Part shown: positions 56,206 to 64,000 of the stretch, piece by piece
Layout of the letters: each line of letters opens with the position of its first letter
How positions within the stretch are numbered: the first letter of the stretch is position 1
DNA from: Williamsia sp. DF01-3
GTDB lineage: Bacteria > Actinomycetota > Actinomycetes > Mycobacteriales > Mycobacteriaceae
Direction of reading: 5' to 3'
DNA: 64,000 nucleotides
Assembly: GCF_023051145.1 (NCBI RefSeq)
Contig: NZ_JALKFS010000005.1
Location: 1,488,001 to 1,552,000, forward strand
The notes under the pieces: model-generated
The model's input: only the letters and a program-made list of their open reading frames with translations
What the model was told of the DNA's origin: nothing
The model's database searches: none
Translations under genes and position numbers: made by a program

Positions 56206-56254
56206 GTTGATTGTCCTACCTGACTTAGTTTCCCCAGAGGATGGCCGTCCCGCA

Positions 56255-57469
56255 TCAAATAACTCCGCTGTGACGAAGTTGTTCGATCTGATCGGGTCTC
56301 CTCTCGAGGATTTCGCTGAGCAACTCGTCGGTGTGTTGCCCGAGAGTTGGCGGCGGTGAGTAGTTGTCGATCACGGATTCCGAGTAACGGATAGGGTTGC
56401 GAATGACATCGACCGATCCGGCCGGGTGCTTGATGGGTGTGCGCAACTCATGGTGGATTACTTGGGGGTTCGAGAAGACCCCATCCATGGTGTTCACGGG
56501 ACTGACCGGTACGTCCGCATCCTCGAGGGCGGCGACCCAGTCAGAAGCGTCGCGCTGCAAGAAGATGTCTTCCAAGGTGTCGAGAACAAGGTCGCGGTTC
56601 GCAATTCGAGCCGACACCCCTGCAAACTCCTCCCTGTCGGCGAGTTCAGGCCTGCCCAGTGCAGTGGCCAGCGCCGAAAACTGTTTTGGTGTGCTGGCGA
56701 CGACAAAGATCTCGGCGCCATCGGCGCACGTGAACGCTTGGGAAGGGATACCGCCGAAGCCGCCATTGCCGCGTCGTGGCGCGGCTACACCTGAAACGAG
56801 GTAGTTCTGGGCATAGTGAGAAAGCGCGGCGACACCGCAGTCGAGGAGTGCGAGATCGATGTATTGGCCGATGACGCCTTCAGAATCGCGGTGGTGGAGG
56901 GCGGCGAGGACCGCGTTCGATGCATAAAGACCGGTGAGGATGTCGACCATCGAGACGCCGACTTTCATCGGTCCCGCGCCGGGTTCACCGTCGGGTATCC
57001 CGGAGACGCTCATCATGCCGCTCATGGCTTGGAACACGCCGTCGTAGCCCGCGCGCATCGCATAGGGCCCGTCTTGGCCGAACCCGGTCACCGAGCAGTA
57101 GATGAGGTGCGGATTGGTGGCGTGCAAGCTGGCGTAGTCGAGCCCGTATTTCTCGAGTACTCCCGCACGATAGTTCTCGATGATCACATCGGACGTGTCG
57201 GCGAGCTCATGAATCAGTTCAGCCCCTTCTGGCAGTGAATGATCGATGGTGATCGATCGCTTGTTGCGATTGCAGCTCAGATAGAATCCGGACTCTGCGG
57301 GGTGATCGTCGAGAAACGGTGGCCCGTACTGTCGGGCGTCGTCGCCGACCAGGGGTCGCTCGACTTTGATCACCTCGGCGCCGAGGTCGCCGAGGAGTTG
57401 CGTGGCGAACGGGGCTGCCAGAATCCGGCTCAGATCAAGCACCCTGATCCCGTTCAGTGGTCCGCTCAT
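56255..57469 (-). CDS. CaiB/BaiF-family CoA transferase
   Basis: 404 residues: LNGIRVLDLSRILAAPFATQLLGDLGAEVIKVERP, NKRSITIDHSLPEGAELI, YCSVTGFGQDGPYAMRAGYDGVFQAMSGMMSVSG with the catalytic Asp region (GYDG), and C-terminal PTLGQHTDELLSEIL. Full family length. Its start overlaps the acyl-CoA dehydrogenase stop (57466-57469). Possibly succinyl- or acetyl-CoA dependent. Confidence 0.93.
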   Translation of the reverse strand: MSGPLNGIRVLDLSRILAAPFATQLLGDLGAEVIKVERPLVGDDARQYGPPFLDDHPAESGFYLSCNRNKRSITIDHSLPEGAELIHELADTSDVIIENYRAGVLEKYGLDYASLHATNPHLIYCSVTGFGQDGPYAMRAGYDGVFQAMSGMMSVSGIPDGEPGAGPMKVGVSMVDILTGLYASNAVLAALHHRDSEGVIGQYIDLALLDCGVAALSHYAQNYLVSGVAAPRRGNGGFGGIPSQAFTCADGAEIFVVASTPKQFSALATALGRPELADREEFAGVSARIANRDLVLDTLEDIFLQRDASDWVAALEDADVPVSPVNTMDGVFSNPQVIHHELRTPIKHPAGSVDVIRNPIRYSESVIDNYSPPPTLGQHTDELLSEILERRPDQIEQLRHSGVI

Positions 57470-58692
57470 CGGCCGGTTCCCTTGGGCTCGCGGGGCATTT
57501 TCAGGACCCTTTCGCTGATGATGTTCTTCTGGATCTCGCTGGAGCCGGCGTAGATCGTCTCCGCGCGGGCTCGGATGAACGACCGGCGCATCGTTTCGGC
57601 TGTGCTGTCCGGTCCCGTCCCCCAGTTGGTGCCGAGGAGCGCATCAGGCCCGAGCACATCCATGGCGACTTCCGTGAACTCTTGATGCCAACGAGACCAG
57701 TAGTACTTGCCGATGGAGGCCTCGGGGCCGAACTTGCCTTGTTGGAGCGCGGTAGTCAGCGACCGCAAGTTGTTGTAGGCCATGATTTCCAGACCGATGT
57801 ACGAATCGACGATCCGGTCACGAAGGACGGGATCAGCGAGAGCGCCTCGGCTACGCGCCAGTGTTTGCAGGTATCCCATTTCGCGTGCGAACGAGAACTG
57901 GTAGTTGAGGACAGAGGTGGCGCGTTCGTGACCAAGTGTGGTCATAGCCGCACTCCACCCGTCGCCTTCCTGTCCGAGAACGTTCGTGGCCGAGGTGCGG
58001 GCGTGGTCGAAGAAAACCTCGTTGAATCCACTGTCGCCGAGCATGGTCCGGATGGGCACGACGCGGACGCCGGGCTGATCGAGCGGGATGAGCATGTACG
58101 AAAGGCCGTCATGACGTGCAGAACCGGCCTCAGTGCGAACGATTGCAAAGATCCAATCGGCATGATGGGCGAACGTGGTCCAGATCTTCTGGCCATTGAT
58201 TACCCACACGTCGCCCTCTCGGACTGCTTTGGTGGAGATGTTGGCGAGATCCGAGCCGGCATCGGGCTCCGAATATCCTTGACACCACACCACTTCCGAT
58301 CGGGACATTGGAAGGAGCAAGCGAGTTTTCTGCTCGTCCGTGCCATGTGCGAGAGCGGTCGGGGCCATCAGCGATTCCCCGTGGAATGCGGCACGTGGCG
58401 GTGCACCCGCTCGGGCGTATTCCATGGCGAAGACGATCTCCTGGGTCATGGACGCGCTACGGCCGCCGTACTCGAGGGGCCAGGACAGGCCCAGCCAGTT
58501 GCCGGCACCGAGTTCTCTCTCCCACTCCCGTCGGAGCTCCCAGTTGTCGTCATCATCAGGGCCGCCTCGGTCGGCCTGCCCAGCGAAATCACCGACAAGG
58601 TGTTCAGCGAGCCAGGTTTGCAACTCCTCGCGAAACTCTTGATCTGCCGATGAGAGGGGTAGTGCGGCGATACCGTCCAGCGAAACTGCCAT
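57466..58692 (-). CDS. Acyl-CoA dehydrogenase
   Basis: 408 residues: WERELGAGNWLGLSWPLEYGGRSASMTQEIVFAMEYARAG, VWCQGYSEPDAGSDLANISTKA, MRRSFIRARAETIYAGSSEIQKNIISERVLKMPR. The ATG at 58692 is preferred over an upstream TTG at 58707. First gene of the operon, divergent from the hydratase at 58785; TAGTAC/TGGAC half-sites lie at 58700-58716. Confidence 0.93.
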   Translation of the reverse strand: MAVSLDGIAALPLSSADQEFREELQTWLAEHLVGDFAGQADRGGPDDDDNWELRREWERELGAGNWLGLSWPLEYGGRSASMTQEIVFAMEYARAGAPPRAAFHGESLMAPTALAHGTDEQKTRLLLPMSRSEVVWCQGYSEPDAGSDLANISTKAVREGDVWVINGQKIWTTFAHHADWIFAIVRTEAGSARHDGLSYMLIPLDQPGVRVVPIRTMLGDSGFNEVFFDHARTSATNVLGQEGDGWSAAMTTLGHERATSVLNYQFSFAREMGYLQTLARSRGALADPVLRDRIVDSYIGLEIMAYNNLRSLTTALQQGKFGPEASIGKYYWSRWHQEFTEVAMDVLGPDALLGTNWGTGPDSTAETMRRSFIRARAETIYAGSSEIQKNIISERVLKMPREPKGTGR

Positions 58693-58784
58693 GTGCGTAT
58701 AGTACAACTAGTGGACGAATTAAAAAGCCGCCTGTGGGGTTCGATCGATGCGAACGAGCCCCTCGGGGTTGACGAGGAGACAGC

Positions 58785-59576
58785 GTGGATGAGCTGAATT
58801 GGTCCGTCGAAGATGGGGTGGGCACCATCACTCTCAATCGGCCAGAACAGCGAAACGCATTTACATTCCCGATGATTCGAGAATGGGAGCGTCTGCTACT
58901 GGAGGCCAGGCGAGACGGCGATGTTCGGGTGGTGGTGCTGACCGGCGCAGGTGACCGCGCGTTTTGCTCGGGAATAGACCTCGGGTCGATCTCGAATGCG
59001 AATCCCGATCTGACGCCGCTCGAACGCAAGCTCCAGTTGCATGACGAGGTGCACCGGGTGGCGCTGGCAATGAGTGACCTGGACAAACCAGTGATCGCGG
59101 CCATTAACGGTGTGGCAGTCGGTGCCGGACTTGATATGGCGCTGATGTGCGACCTGCGGATCATGTCGGCGCAGGCCCGCCTATCTGAGGGGTATGTACG
59201 GGTAGGCCTGACGCCGGGGGATGGTGGGGCATACTACCTGCCACGTATCGTTGGCACATCCAAAGCCCTTGAACTGCTTCTGACCGGCGAGTTCATCGAC
59301 GCTAGCGAAGCGCTGCGCATCGGCCTCGTGAATCGGATCGCCGCCCCAATCGACTTCCGCGCCGAGACCGCCAGACTGGCGAAATCGATTGCGCAACATC
59401 CGCCGGTCACGGTACGGATGATCAAACGCGCGACATATCAGTCTTCGGAGACGGATCTCCGAACCGCACTCGACCTGATCTCATCTCACTTCGCCGTTGT
59501 CGCAGCGACGCAAGACTCTGCCGAGGCGCTGGCTGCGATGACCGAGAAACGCGCGCCACACTACACCGGCCGTTAG
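58785..59576 (+). CDS. Enoyl-CoA hydratase
   Basis: 263-residue crotonase: NRPEQRNAFTFPMIREWERLL, GAGDRAFCSGIDLGSI, INGVAVGAGLDMALMCDLRIMSAQARLSEGYVRVGLTPGDGGAYYLPR and C-terminal MTEKRAPHYTGR. Gly-Asp-Gly occupies the usual catalytic-Glu segment, so it may be an isomerase or C-C bond enzyme. GTG start; first gene of the plus operon. Confidence 0.9.
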   Translation: MDELNWSVEDGVGTITLNRPEQRNAFTFPMIREWERLLLEARRDGDVRVVVLTGAGDRAFCSGIDLGSISNANPDLTPLERKLQLHDEVHRVALAMSDLDKPVIAAINGVAVGAGLDMALMCDLRIMSAQARLSEGYVRVGLTPGDGGAYYLPRIVGTSKALELLLTGEFIDASEALRIGLVNRIAAPIDFRAETARLAKSIAQHPPVTVRMIKRATYQSSETDLRTALDLISSHFAVVAATQDSAEALAAMTEKRAPHYTGR

Positions 59577-59585
59577 GAGTACTGA

Positions 59586-60461
59586 ATGTCTGAATCGACG
59601 TGTACGCGCGTCTTCGACGCGTGGATCAATCTTCCGTACGCGGCGGGGGAGGTGACCCCTGACCCATCTGTGGTTGCGCGATTCAAGCGTGGGAACAGCG
59701 CATACGAAGGGGGCGAGACCATGGAAGACGTGGTTGCCGAGATGGATCGTCTCGACATCTTCGGTGGCGTCCTGTCGAAAGCGCCACGTGACATTACTCC
59801 GCCCTTCATTCACGGAACCAAGTCGGGTGAGGATGTTCTGCGACAGACCTGTGAGCGTCTTGCGGGATACCAGAAGAACTTTCCTGGACGGTTCGTCACG
59901 TCCGTCGGCATCGACCCGTGCCTCGGTTATGAGGCAGCGAAGCACGTGAGAATCGCAGTCCGCGAGTACGGCATCAAGTGTATTCGCATCATCCCCATGT
60001 TCACCGGCATAGCGATCGACGACAAACTGGCATTCCCCCTGTACACAGCGGCCTGCGATGAAGGTGCTGTCGTGTCCATCAATGTCGGGGTGCCCGGACC
60101 GATGAAGCCTGCCAAGCTCCAGCGCACGATTCTGGTGGACGAGGTGGCGTTGGCGTTTCCGGAGTTGAAGATCGTGATGAGTCACCTCGGTGATCCATGG
60201 ATCTCGGAGACCATTGCCATGCTGTTGAAACATCCCAATGTGTATGCGATGACGGCGGGCTGGGCTCCGAAATATGTTCCAGCCGACATTGTTCGATTTG
60301 CCGAGCGGCGAAACACGAAGAAGCTCATGTGGGCATCGGACTATCCGATCCTGCCAATTGACCGCACCTTCAACGAGGGATCGGAACTGGGACTCAGCGG
60401 TCAGGCACGCTCGGGCTATCTCGGTGAGAACGCATTGTCGGTGTTCGGTGAACCGGTCTGA
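59586..60461 (+). CDS. Amidohydrolase-2 family hydrolase/decarboxylase
   Basis: 291 residues of TIM-barrel amidohydrolase: FDAWINLPYAAGEVTPD replaces the common HxH start, VGIDPCLGYEAAKHVRIAVREYGIKCIRIIP, VMSHLGDPWISETI (metal-type His) and LMWASDYPILP (Asp). The missing HxH suggests a variant metal site. It lies 9 bp after the hydratase and 27 bp before the SDR. Likely decarboxylase or ring hydrolase. Confidence 0.82.
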   Translation: MSESTCTRVFDAWINLPYAAGEVTPDPSVVARFKRGNSAYEGGETMEDVVAEMDRLDIFGGVLSKAPRDITPPFIHGTKSGEDVLRQTCERLAGYQKNFPGRFVTSVGIDPCLGYEAAKHVRIAVREYGIKCIRIIPMFTGIAIDDKLAFPLYTAACDEGAVVSINVGVPGPMKPAKLQRTILVDEVALAFPELKIVMSHLGDPWISETIAMLLKHPNVYAMTAGWAPKYVPADIVRFAERRNTKKLMWASDYPILPIDRTFNEGSELGLSGQARSGYLGENALSVFGEPV

Positions 60462-60488
60462 CGACCAGAAGAAAGGGAGGAAGCCCAG

Positions 60489-61382
60489 ATGGGACTTCAT
60501 GACGGACGAGTAGTTGTCGTCACCGGTGCAGCAGGCGGAATCGGACGGGAGCATGCTCTCGAGTTCGCGCGCCAAGGCGGCAAGGTTGTCGTCAACGACG
60601 TGGGCCCCGCCCAGGGCGTTGTGGACGAGATACGGGAGATGGGTGGGGAAGCCGTGGCGAACTCCGACGACATCTCCGATTGGGAGGGCGCAGGCCGACT
60701 CATCGATACCGCGTTGGACACCTACGGCGATCTGCATGTTCTGGTCAACAACGCCGGTATCTTGCGCGACAAAATGTTTGTCAACATGGACATCGACATG
60801 TGGGACGCGGTGATGAAAGTGCACCTGCGAGGAACATTCGCACCGACCCGGCACGCTGTCGACTACTGGCGGCGAAAGTTCAAAGCGGGTGACCCGGTGT
60901 CGCACCCCCGTGTGGTCAACACCTCGTCGCCTTCAGGGTTGTACGGCAACGTCGGACAGGCAAATTACGGTGCTGCGAAAGCTGCTATCGCGTCGTTCAC
61001 GGTGATTTTGGCCGATGAACTCGGCAGACTCGGCATCACGGTGAACGCTATTGCCCCCAGTGCGCTGACGCAGATGACCGAAGGACTGGACGCGTACGTC
61101 GCCAAGATGGCAGAGATCAAGAAGCGGACCGGATTCGATGCAGGGTCGCCGGCGAACATCTCGCCGCCGGTGGTATGGCTTGCTTCGGCGGAAGCGTCCG
61201 GGATCACCGGCCGGGTCTTCAACGTCAAAGGCGGGTCCATCTCGGTCGCGGAGACCTGGGTGGCCGGGCCGGGTGTCGATCGGGAATCACCATGGCAGGC
61301 CGGCGAACTCGGCGAGGTGATTCCTGGGCTGGTGGCGCGGGCTCGGTCGAACTCCGACGGCTCAGGTAAACCCCGTGTGTAG
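60489..61382 (+). CDS. SDR, 3-hydroxyacyl-CoA dehydrogenase (HSD17B4-type)
   Basis: 297 residues: TGAAGGIGREHALEFARQGGKVVVNDVG, LVNNAGILRDKMFVNM, VVNTSSPSGLYGNVGQANYGAAKAAIASFT with catalytic Ser, Tyr and Lys. The RDKMF motif is characteristic of the multifunctional-enzyme-type 3-hydroxyacyl-CoA dehydrogenases. AGGAGG-like GGGAGGAAG precedes the ATG. It oxidises the hydroxyacyl-CoA made by the neighbouring hydratases. Confidence 0.92.
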   Translation: MGLHDGRVVVVTGAAGGIGREHALEFARQGGKVVVNDVGPAQGVVDEIREMGGEAVANSDDISDWEGAGRLIDTALDTYGDLHVLVNNAGILRDKMFVNMDIDMWDAVMKVHLRGTFAPTRHAVDYWRRKFKAGDPVSHPRVVNTSSPSGLYGNVGQANYGAAKAAIASFTVILADELGRLGITVNAIAPSALTQMTEGLDAYVAKMAEIKKRTGFDAGSPANISPPVVWLASAEASGITGRVFNVKGGSISVAETWVAGPGVDRESPWQAGELGEVIPGLVARARSNSDGSGKPRV

Positions 61383-62258
61383 CGATGTGACACCTGAGCC
61401 GGTGGATGGGATCTCGGTGGAGCACCACGGTGATGTTGCCGTCGTTTGGCTGGATCGGCCCGAGCGTGGCAACGGGTTCATCGCGGCAATGCAGACAGAG
61501 CTTCACCGTCAACTGGGTCGCCTCGACGCAGACGATGCCGTCCGCGCGATCGTGGTGACCGGCCGCGGCCGGTTCTTCTCGACCGGCGCCGATCTGGAGC
61601 CGGGCGGTTCCAACTTCGCGTTCGACGAGGAGCAGCATAACCGGGCGAGGGAGGAGATGACCGCGCGTGGCCGTCCGTGGAAGATGCGGACGCCCATCAT
61701 CGGTGCTCTCAACGGGTCGGCGGTTGGCCTCGGACTCACATTCCCGATGCAGTGGGACATCCGGGTGGTGGCAGAGGATGCCAAATACGGATTTGTTTTC
61801 ACTCGCCGGGGCCTCATTCCGGAGCAGAACTCGCTGTGGATGCTCCCACGCCTGGTCGGCCTCGGCACAGCGTTGGAGCTGCTGTTGACCGGCAGGCTCT
61901 TCTCTGGGACCGACGCGGTGCGTTTCGGCCTTGCCAATGAGGCCGTTCCTGCCGGCTCCGTACTCCTCAGAGCCCTGGAGATCGCTGCCGATCTGGCGGC
62001 GACCACCGCTCCCGCGGCGGTGGGGATCACCAAACAACTGGCGTACGAGCTGCTCGGTGAGACCGATCGCGAAGCTGCCTTCGCACGGGAATGGGAAACA
62101 TTTCGGTGGATGGGGTCTCACCCCGACTCGGCGGAGGGCGTTGCCTCTTTCGTGGAGAAGCGCCCCCGGAATTTGCACAACCGAAGAACGTCGAGGTGCC
62201 GGAGTTCCCGGCGGGCTGGAGGAATGGTGATGGCTGCGACAGTTCGTTACAACGCTGA
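61375..62258 (+). CDS. Enoyl-CoA hydratase, 3' frameshift creates a false fusion
   Basis: About 294 residues: DRPERGNGFIAAMQTELHRQL, GRGRFFSTGADLEPGG, NGSAVGLGLTFPMQWDIRVVAEDAKYGFVFTRRGLIPEQNSLWMLPRLVG. As read, the frame continues into the next gene (547 codons). Adding one C in CGCCCCCGG near 62165 restores a family-typical end, EKRPPEFAQPKNVEVPEFPAGW, with a stop at 62256-62258 overlapping the next gene. GTG 61375 overlaps the SDR stop; GTG 61387 is possible. Confidence 0.85.
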
Positions 62259-63018
62259 CGATTCAGGTGCGGTGCTGCTGACCCTGAGTCGTCCAGAGCG
62301 GCGCAACATGTGGACAGCTCAGATGGAACTCGAGTTCTACGACGCGCTGGACACCGCGGCGGCCGACGAAAGTGTACGTGCGATCGTGGTCACCGGAGAA
62401 GGCACGTCATTCGTGCCGGGTTTGGATCCGACAGTGCTCGACGAGCTGCGAGCGGGCTCAACCTACACGGCCAACCGTCGTCCGCAGACCTATGCCACGA
62501 CGATCCCGAAACCGATCATCGGGGCGATCAACGGCACTTGTGCCGGCATCGGTTTGGCACAGGCCTTGAACTTCGACTATCGATTCGCCGCTCGCGGTGC
62601 GAAGTTCAGTACTGCGTTTTCCAAACGCGGTCTGCCTGCCGAGGATGCAAGTGCCTGGGTTCTCACCCGGCTGGTCGGTCCGGCACACGCATTCGACCTA
62701 CTTGCCACCGGGCGCGTATTCCTGGCAGAAGAAGCTTTCGACCTCGGTGTGGTGCAGCAGCTTTCGGACCCCGAAGTTGTCGTCGCCGACGCGTTGTTGT
62801 TCGCTCACACCTTGGCAGAGAACGTCTCGCCTGTAGCGATGGCAATGATCAAGTCGCAGGTGTGGCGGGACAGCGAGAGCACGCTGGAAGCGGCGCGTGT
62901 GCGGGCACAGTATCTGCTGACCGTCGCTAAGAAGCAGACAGATTTCGACGAGGGTGTTCGGAGTCTGGTCGAACGTCGCCAACCGCAGTTCGATCCCTAC
63001 ACACCGCTTCACTTCTAG
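62230..63018 (+). CDS. Enoyl-CoA hydratase family protein
   Basis: 262 residues: SRPERRNMWTAQMELEFYDAL, GEGTSFVPGLDPTVLDEL, NGTCAGIGLAQALNFDYRFAARGAKFSTAFSKRGLPAEDASAWVLTRLVG, ending SLVERRQPQFDPYTPLHF. The ATG at 62230 has GGAGG 7 bp upstream, so it initiates independently of the preceding gene. It is a close relative in layout of the first hydratase, suggesting tandem duplication or a heteromer. Confidence 0.87.
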   Translation: MAATVRYNADDSGAVLLTLSRPERRNMWTAQMELEFYDALDTAAADESVRAIVVTGEGTSFVPGLDPTVLDELRAGSTYTANRRPQTYATTIPKPIIGAINGTCAGIGLAQALNFDYRFAARGAKFSTAFSKRGLPAEDASAWVLTRLVGPAHAFDLLATGRVFLAEEAFDLGVVQQLSDPEVVVADALLFAHTLAENVSPVAMAMIKSQVWRDSESTLEAARVRAQYLLTVAKKQTDFDEGVRSLVERRQPQFDPYTPLHF

Positions 63019-63031
63019 AAGAGACGAACCC

Positions 63032-64000
63032 ATGGATTTTGACATTGCTCCCGACCTCGTCGAATTCCGCGACGAGATCCGCACCTGGCTCTCGGAGCAC
63101 CTTGTCGGCGACTTTGCCGAACACCGTGGAGTCGGTAGCCCTACCGACGATACCGCCTGGGATGTGCGGGTCGCCTGGGAGAAAGAGCTCTCGGCAGGGC
63201 AGTGGCTCGGCATCAGCTGGCCGGAACAGTACGGTGGCAGGAACGCCTCGCTGGCCCACGAGATCGTCTTCGAGTATGAATATGCGCGGGCGGCGGCCCC
63301 TGCGCGGGTCAACACCCAGGCGCTCGAGTTGTTGGGTCCAACACTGCTGGCGTACGGGACCGATGAACAGAAAGACCGGTTCCTACCGCCGATTCTGGCG
63401 GTCGAGGAAATGTGGGGTCAGGGATTCAGCGAGCCAGGTGCCGGATCGGATCTGGCCTCGGTTCGGACGAAGGCCGTGCTCCGAGACAACGAATGGTGCG
63501 TTGACGGACAAAAGGTGTGGACCACCTTCGGAAGTCACGCCGATTGGCTATATGTGTTGTGCCGAACCGATCCCGACATCTCGCGCCGCCACAAGGGGTT
63601 GACGCTTCTTTTGGTCGCCGTAGATCAGCCCGGATTGCAAATCCATCCTATCGAAAATCTGGCAGGCTCCACCGAATTCAGTGAGTGCTTTTTCAACGGT
63701 GCGCTCACCCCAGCCGATCACGTCGTGGGGTCCGTCGACGGAGGGTGGGAAGTGGTGATGGCGACGCTGGGAATGGAACGTGGCAGTGCTCTCATGCCAC
63801 TTCAGCTGTCGATGCAGCGTGAGGTCTCGGAACTGATCGACTCAGCGAAAATGTCTGGAGCTGTTGATGACCCTCAGATTCGCCACTCTTTGGTCGACGC
63901 CTACATCGGTGTCAACCTGATGCGGTCGACCAATCTACGTGTTGTCGGCGATCTCCTCGACACCCAATCGACGAATCCGGGCGTTGCCACCGCAGCTGCC
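63032..64000 (+). CDS. Acyl-CoA dehydrogenase (cut by window end)
   Basis: The first 323 residues are present: MDFDIAPDLVEFRDEIRTWLSEHLVGDF, LSAGQWLGISWPEQYGGRNASLAHEIVFEYEYARAAAPARVNT, WGQGFSEPGAGSDLASVRTKA, then ATLGMERGSALMPLQLSMQREV. The C-terminal domain with the catalytic-base region is outside the window. 13 bp after the hydratase. It resembles the dehydrogenase at 57466 (EHLVGDF, WLG.SWP..YGGR), so the two may be paralogues. Confidence 0.93.
   Translation, partial: MDFDIAPDLVEFRDEIRTWLSEHLVGDFAEHRGVGSPTDDTAWDVRVAWEKELSAGQWLGISWPEQYGGRNASLAHEIVFEYEYARAAAPARVNTQALELLGPTLLAYGTDEQKDRFLPPILAVEEMWGQGFSEPGAGSDLASVRTKAVLRDNEWCVDGQKVWTTFGSHADWLYVLCRTDPDISRRHKGLTLLLVAVDQPGLQIHPIENLAGSTEFSECFFNGALTPADHVVGSVDGGWEVVMATLGMERGSALMPLQLSMQREVSELIDSAKMSGAVDDPQIRHSLVDAYIGVNLMRSTNLRVVGDLLDTQSTNPGVATAAA

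Noticed and set aside
61375-63018. True two-domain hydratase fusion
   Set aside because: The linker is Arg-rich nonsense in frame, while a one-base shift yields a normal family C-terminus; see the finding.
1-64000. CRISPR array, tRNA, rRNA or replication origin
   Set aside because: I looked for regularly spaced repeats, tRNA-like cloverleaf ends and DnaA-box clusters and found none I could support.

Overview
The window looks like high-GC DNA from a mycolic-acid actinobacterium (Gordonia, Rhodococcus or Mycobacterium type). The grounds are a complete mce lipid-import operon with yrbE permeases and two mce-associated membrane proteins, many fadD/fadE/CaiB/enoyl-CoA-hydratase paralogues, and GTG starts with ATGA overlaps. 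The genus is inferred; no rRNA or tRNA gene was recognised.

Region 1 (1-12456) is a mobile-looking heat-shock island. Two copies of one IS3-family element, in opposite orientation and identical in orfB protein, bracket a minus-strand operon: a stress membrane protein, dnaK, grpE, a zinc-finger-less dnaJ, a CbpM/HspR-like MerR protein and clpB. A divergent HtrA-like lipoprotein protease follows. The left IS forms the very end of clpB. The right IS is truncated and fused to the remnant of a related IS, which is itself fused in frame to a TniQ-like fragment. The content parallels the transmissible stress-tolerance loci known in Proteobacteria (Clp ATPase, chaperones and DegP-like protease between mobile elements).

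Region 2 (12839-43275) is a catabolic island. It holds a P450, a distant [3Fe-4S] ferredoxin, an aldehyde dehydrogenase, SDR, CaiB CoA transferase, acyl-CoA synthetases, acyl-CoA dehydrogenases, hydratases, thiolases, a TesB thioesterase and an Ltp2-like thiolase beside a DUF35 protein. Among them are three parts that look like a phosphotransfer system: an 842-residue epimerase-like/PEP-swivel fusion, a PPDK-like ATP-grasp/swivel protein without the PEP barrel, and a 234-residue winged-helix/helical protein. A HAD phosphatase-like gene lies nearby. Regulators are a tandem TetR-TetR protein and a FadR-type GntR. Two operator-like motifs are each found at two promoters of this island.

Region 3 (43383-53870) is yrbEA-yrbEB-mceABCDEF-mas-mas, a predicted importer of a hydrophobic compound. 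Region 4 (53871-64000) is a second beta-oxidation block: a minus-strand operon (acyl-CoA dehydrogenase, CaiB, hydratase, FadD) divergent from a plus-strand operon (hydratase, amidohydrolase, SDR, two hydratases, acyl-CoA dehydrogenase running off the window). Together regions 2-4 suggest uptake, oxidation, CoA activation and beta-oxidation of a hydrophobic, probably branched or cyclic carbon source. No steroid-ring genes were seen.

About a dozen otherwise normal genes carry single-base frameshifts, mostly the loss of one G or C from a short G/C run. Because they occur in all regions and mostly have one signature, consensus sequencing error is the simplest reading. I annotate these as genes, not pseudogenes. 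One apparent hydratase-hydratase fusion is probably such an artefact.
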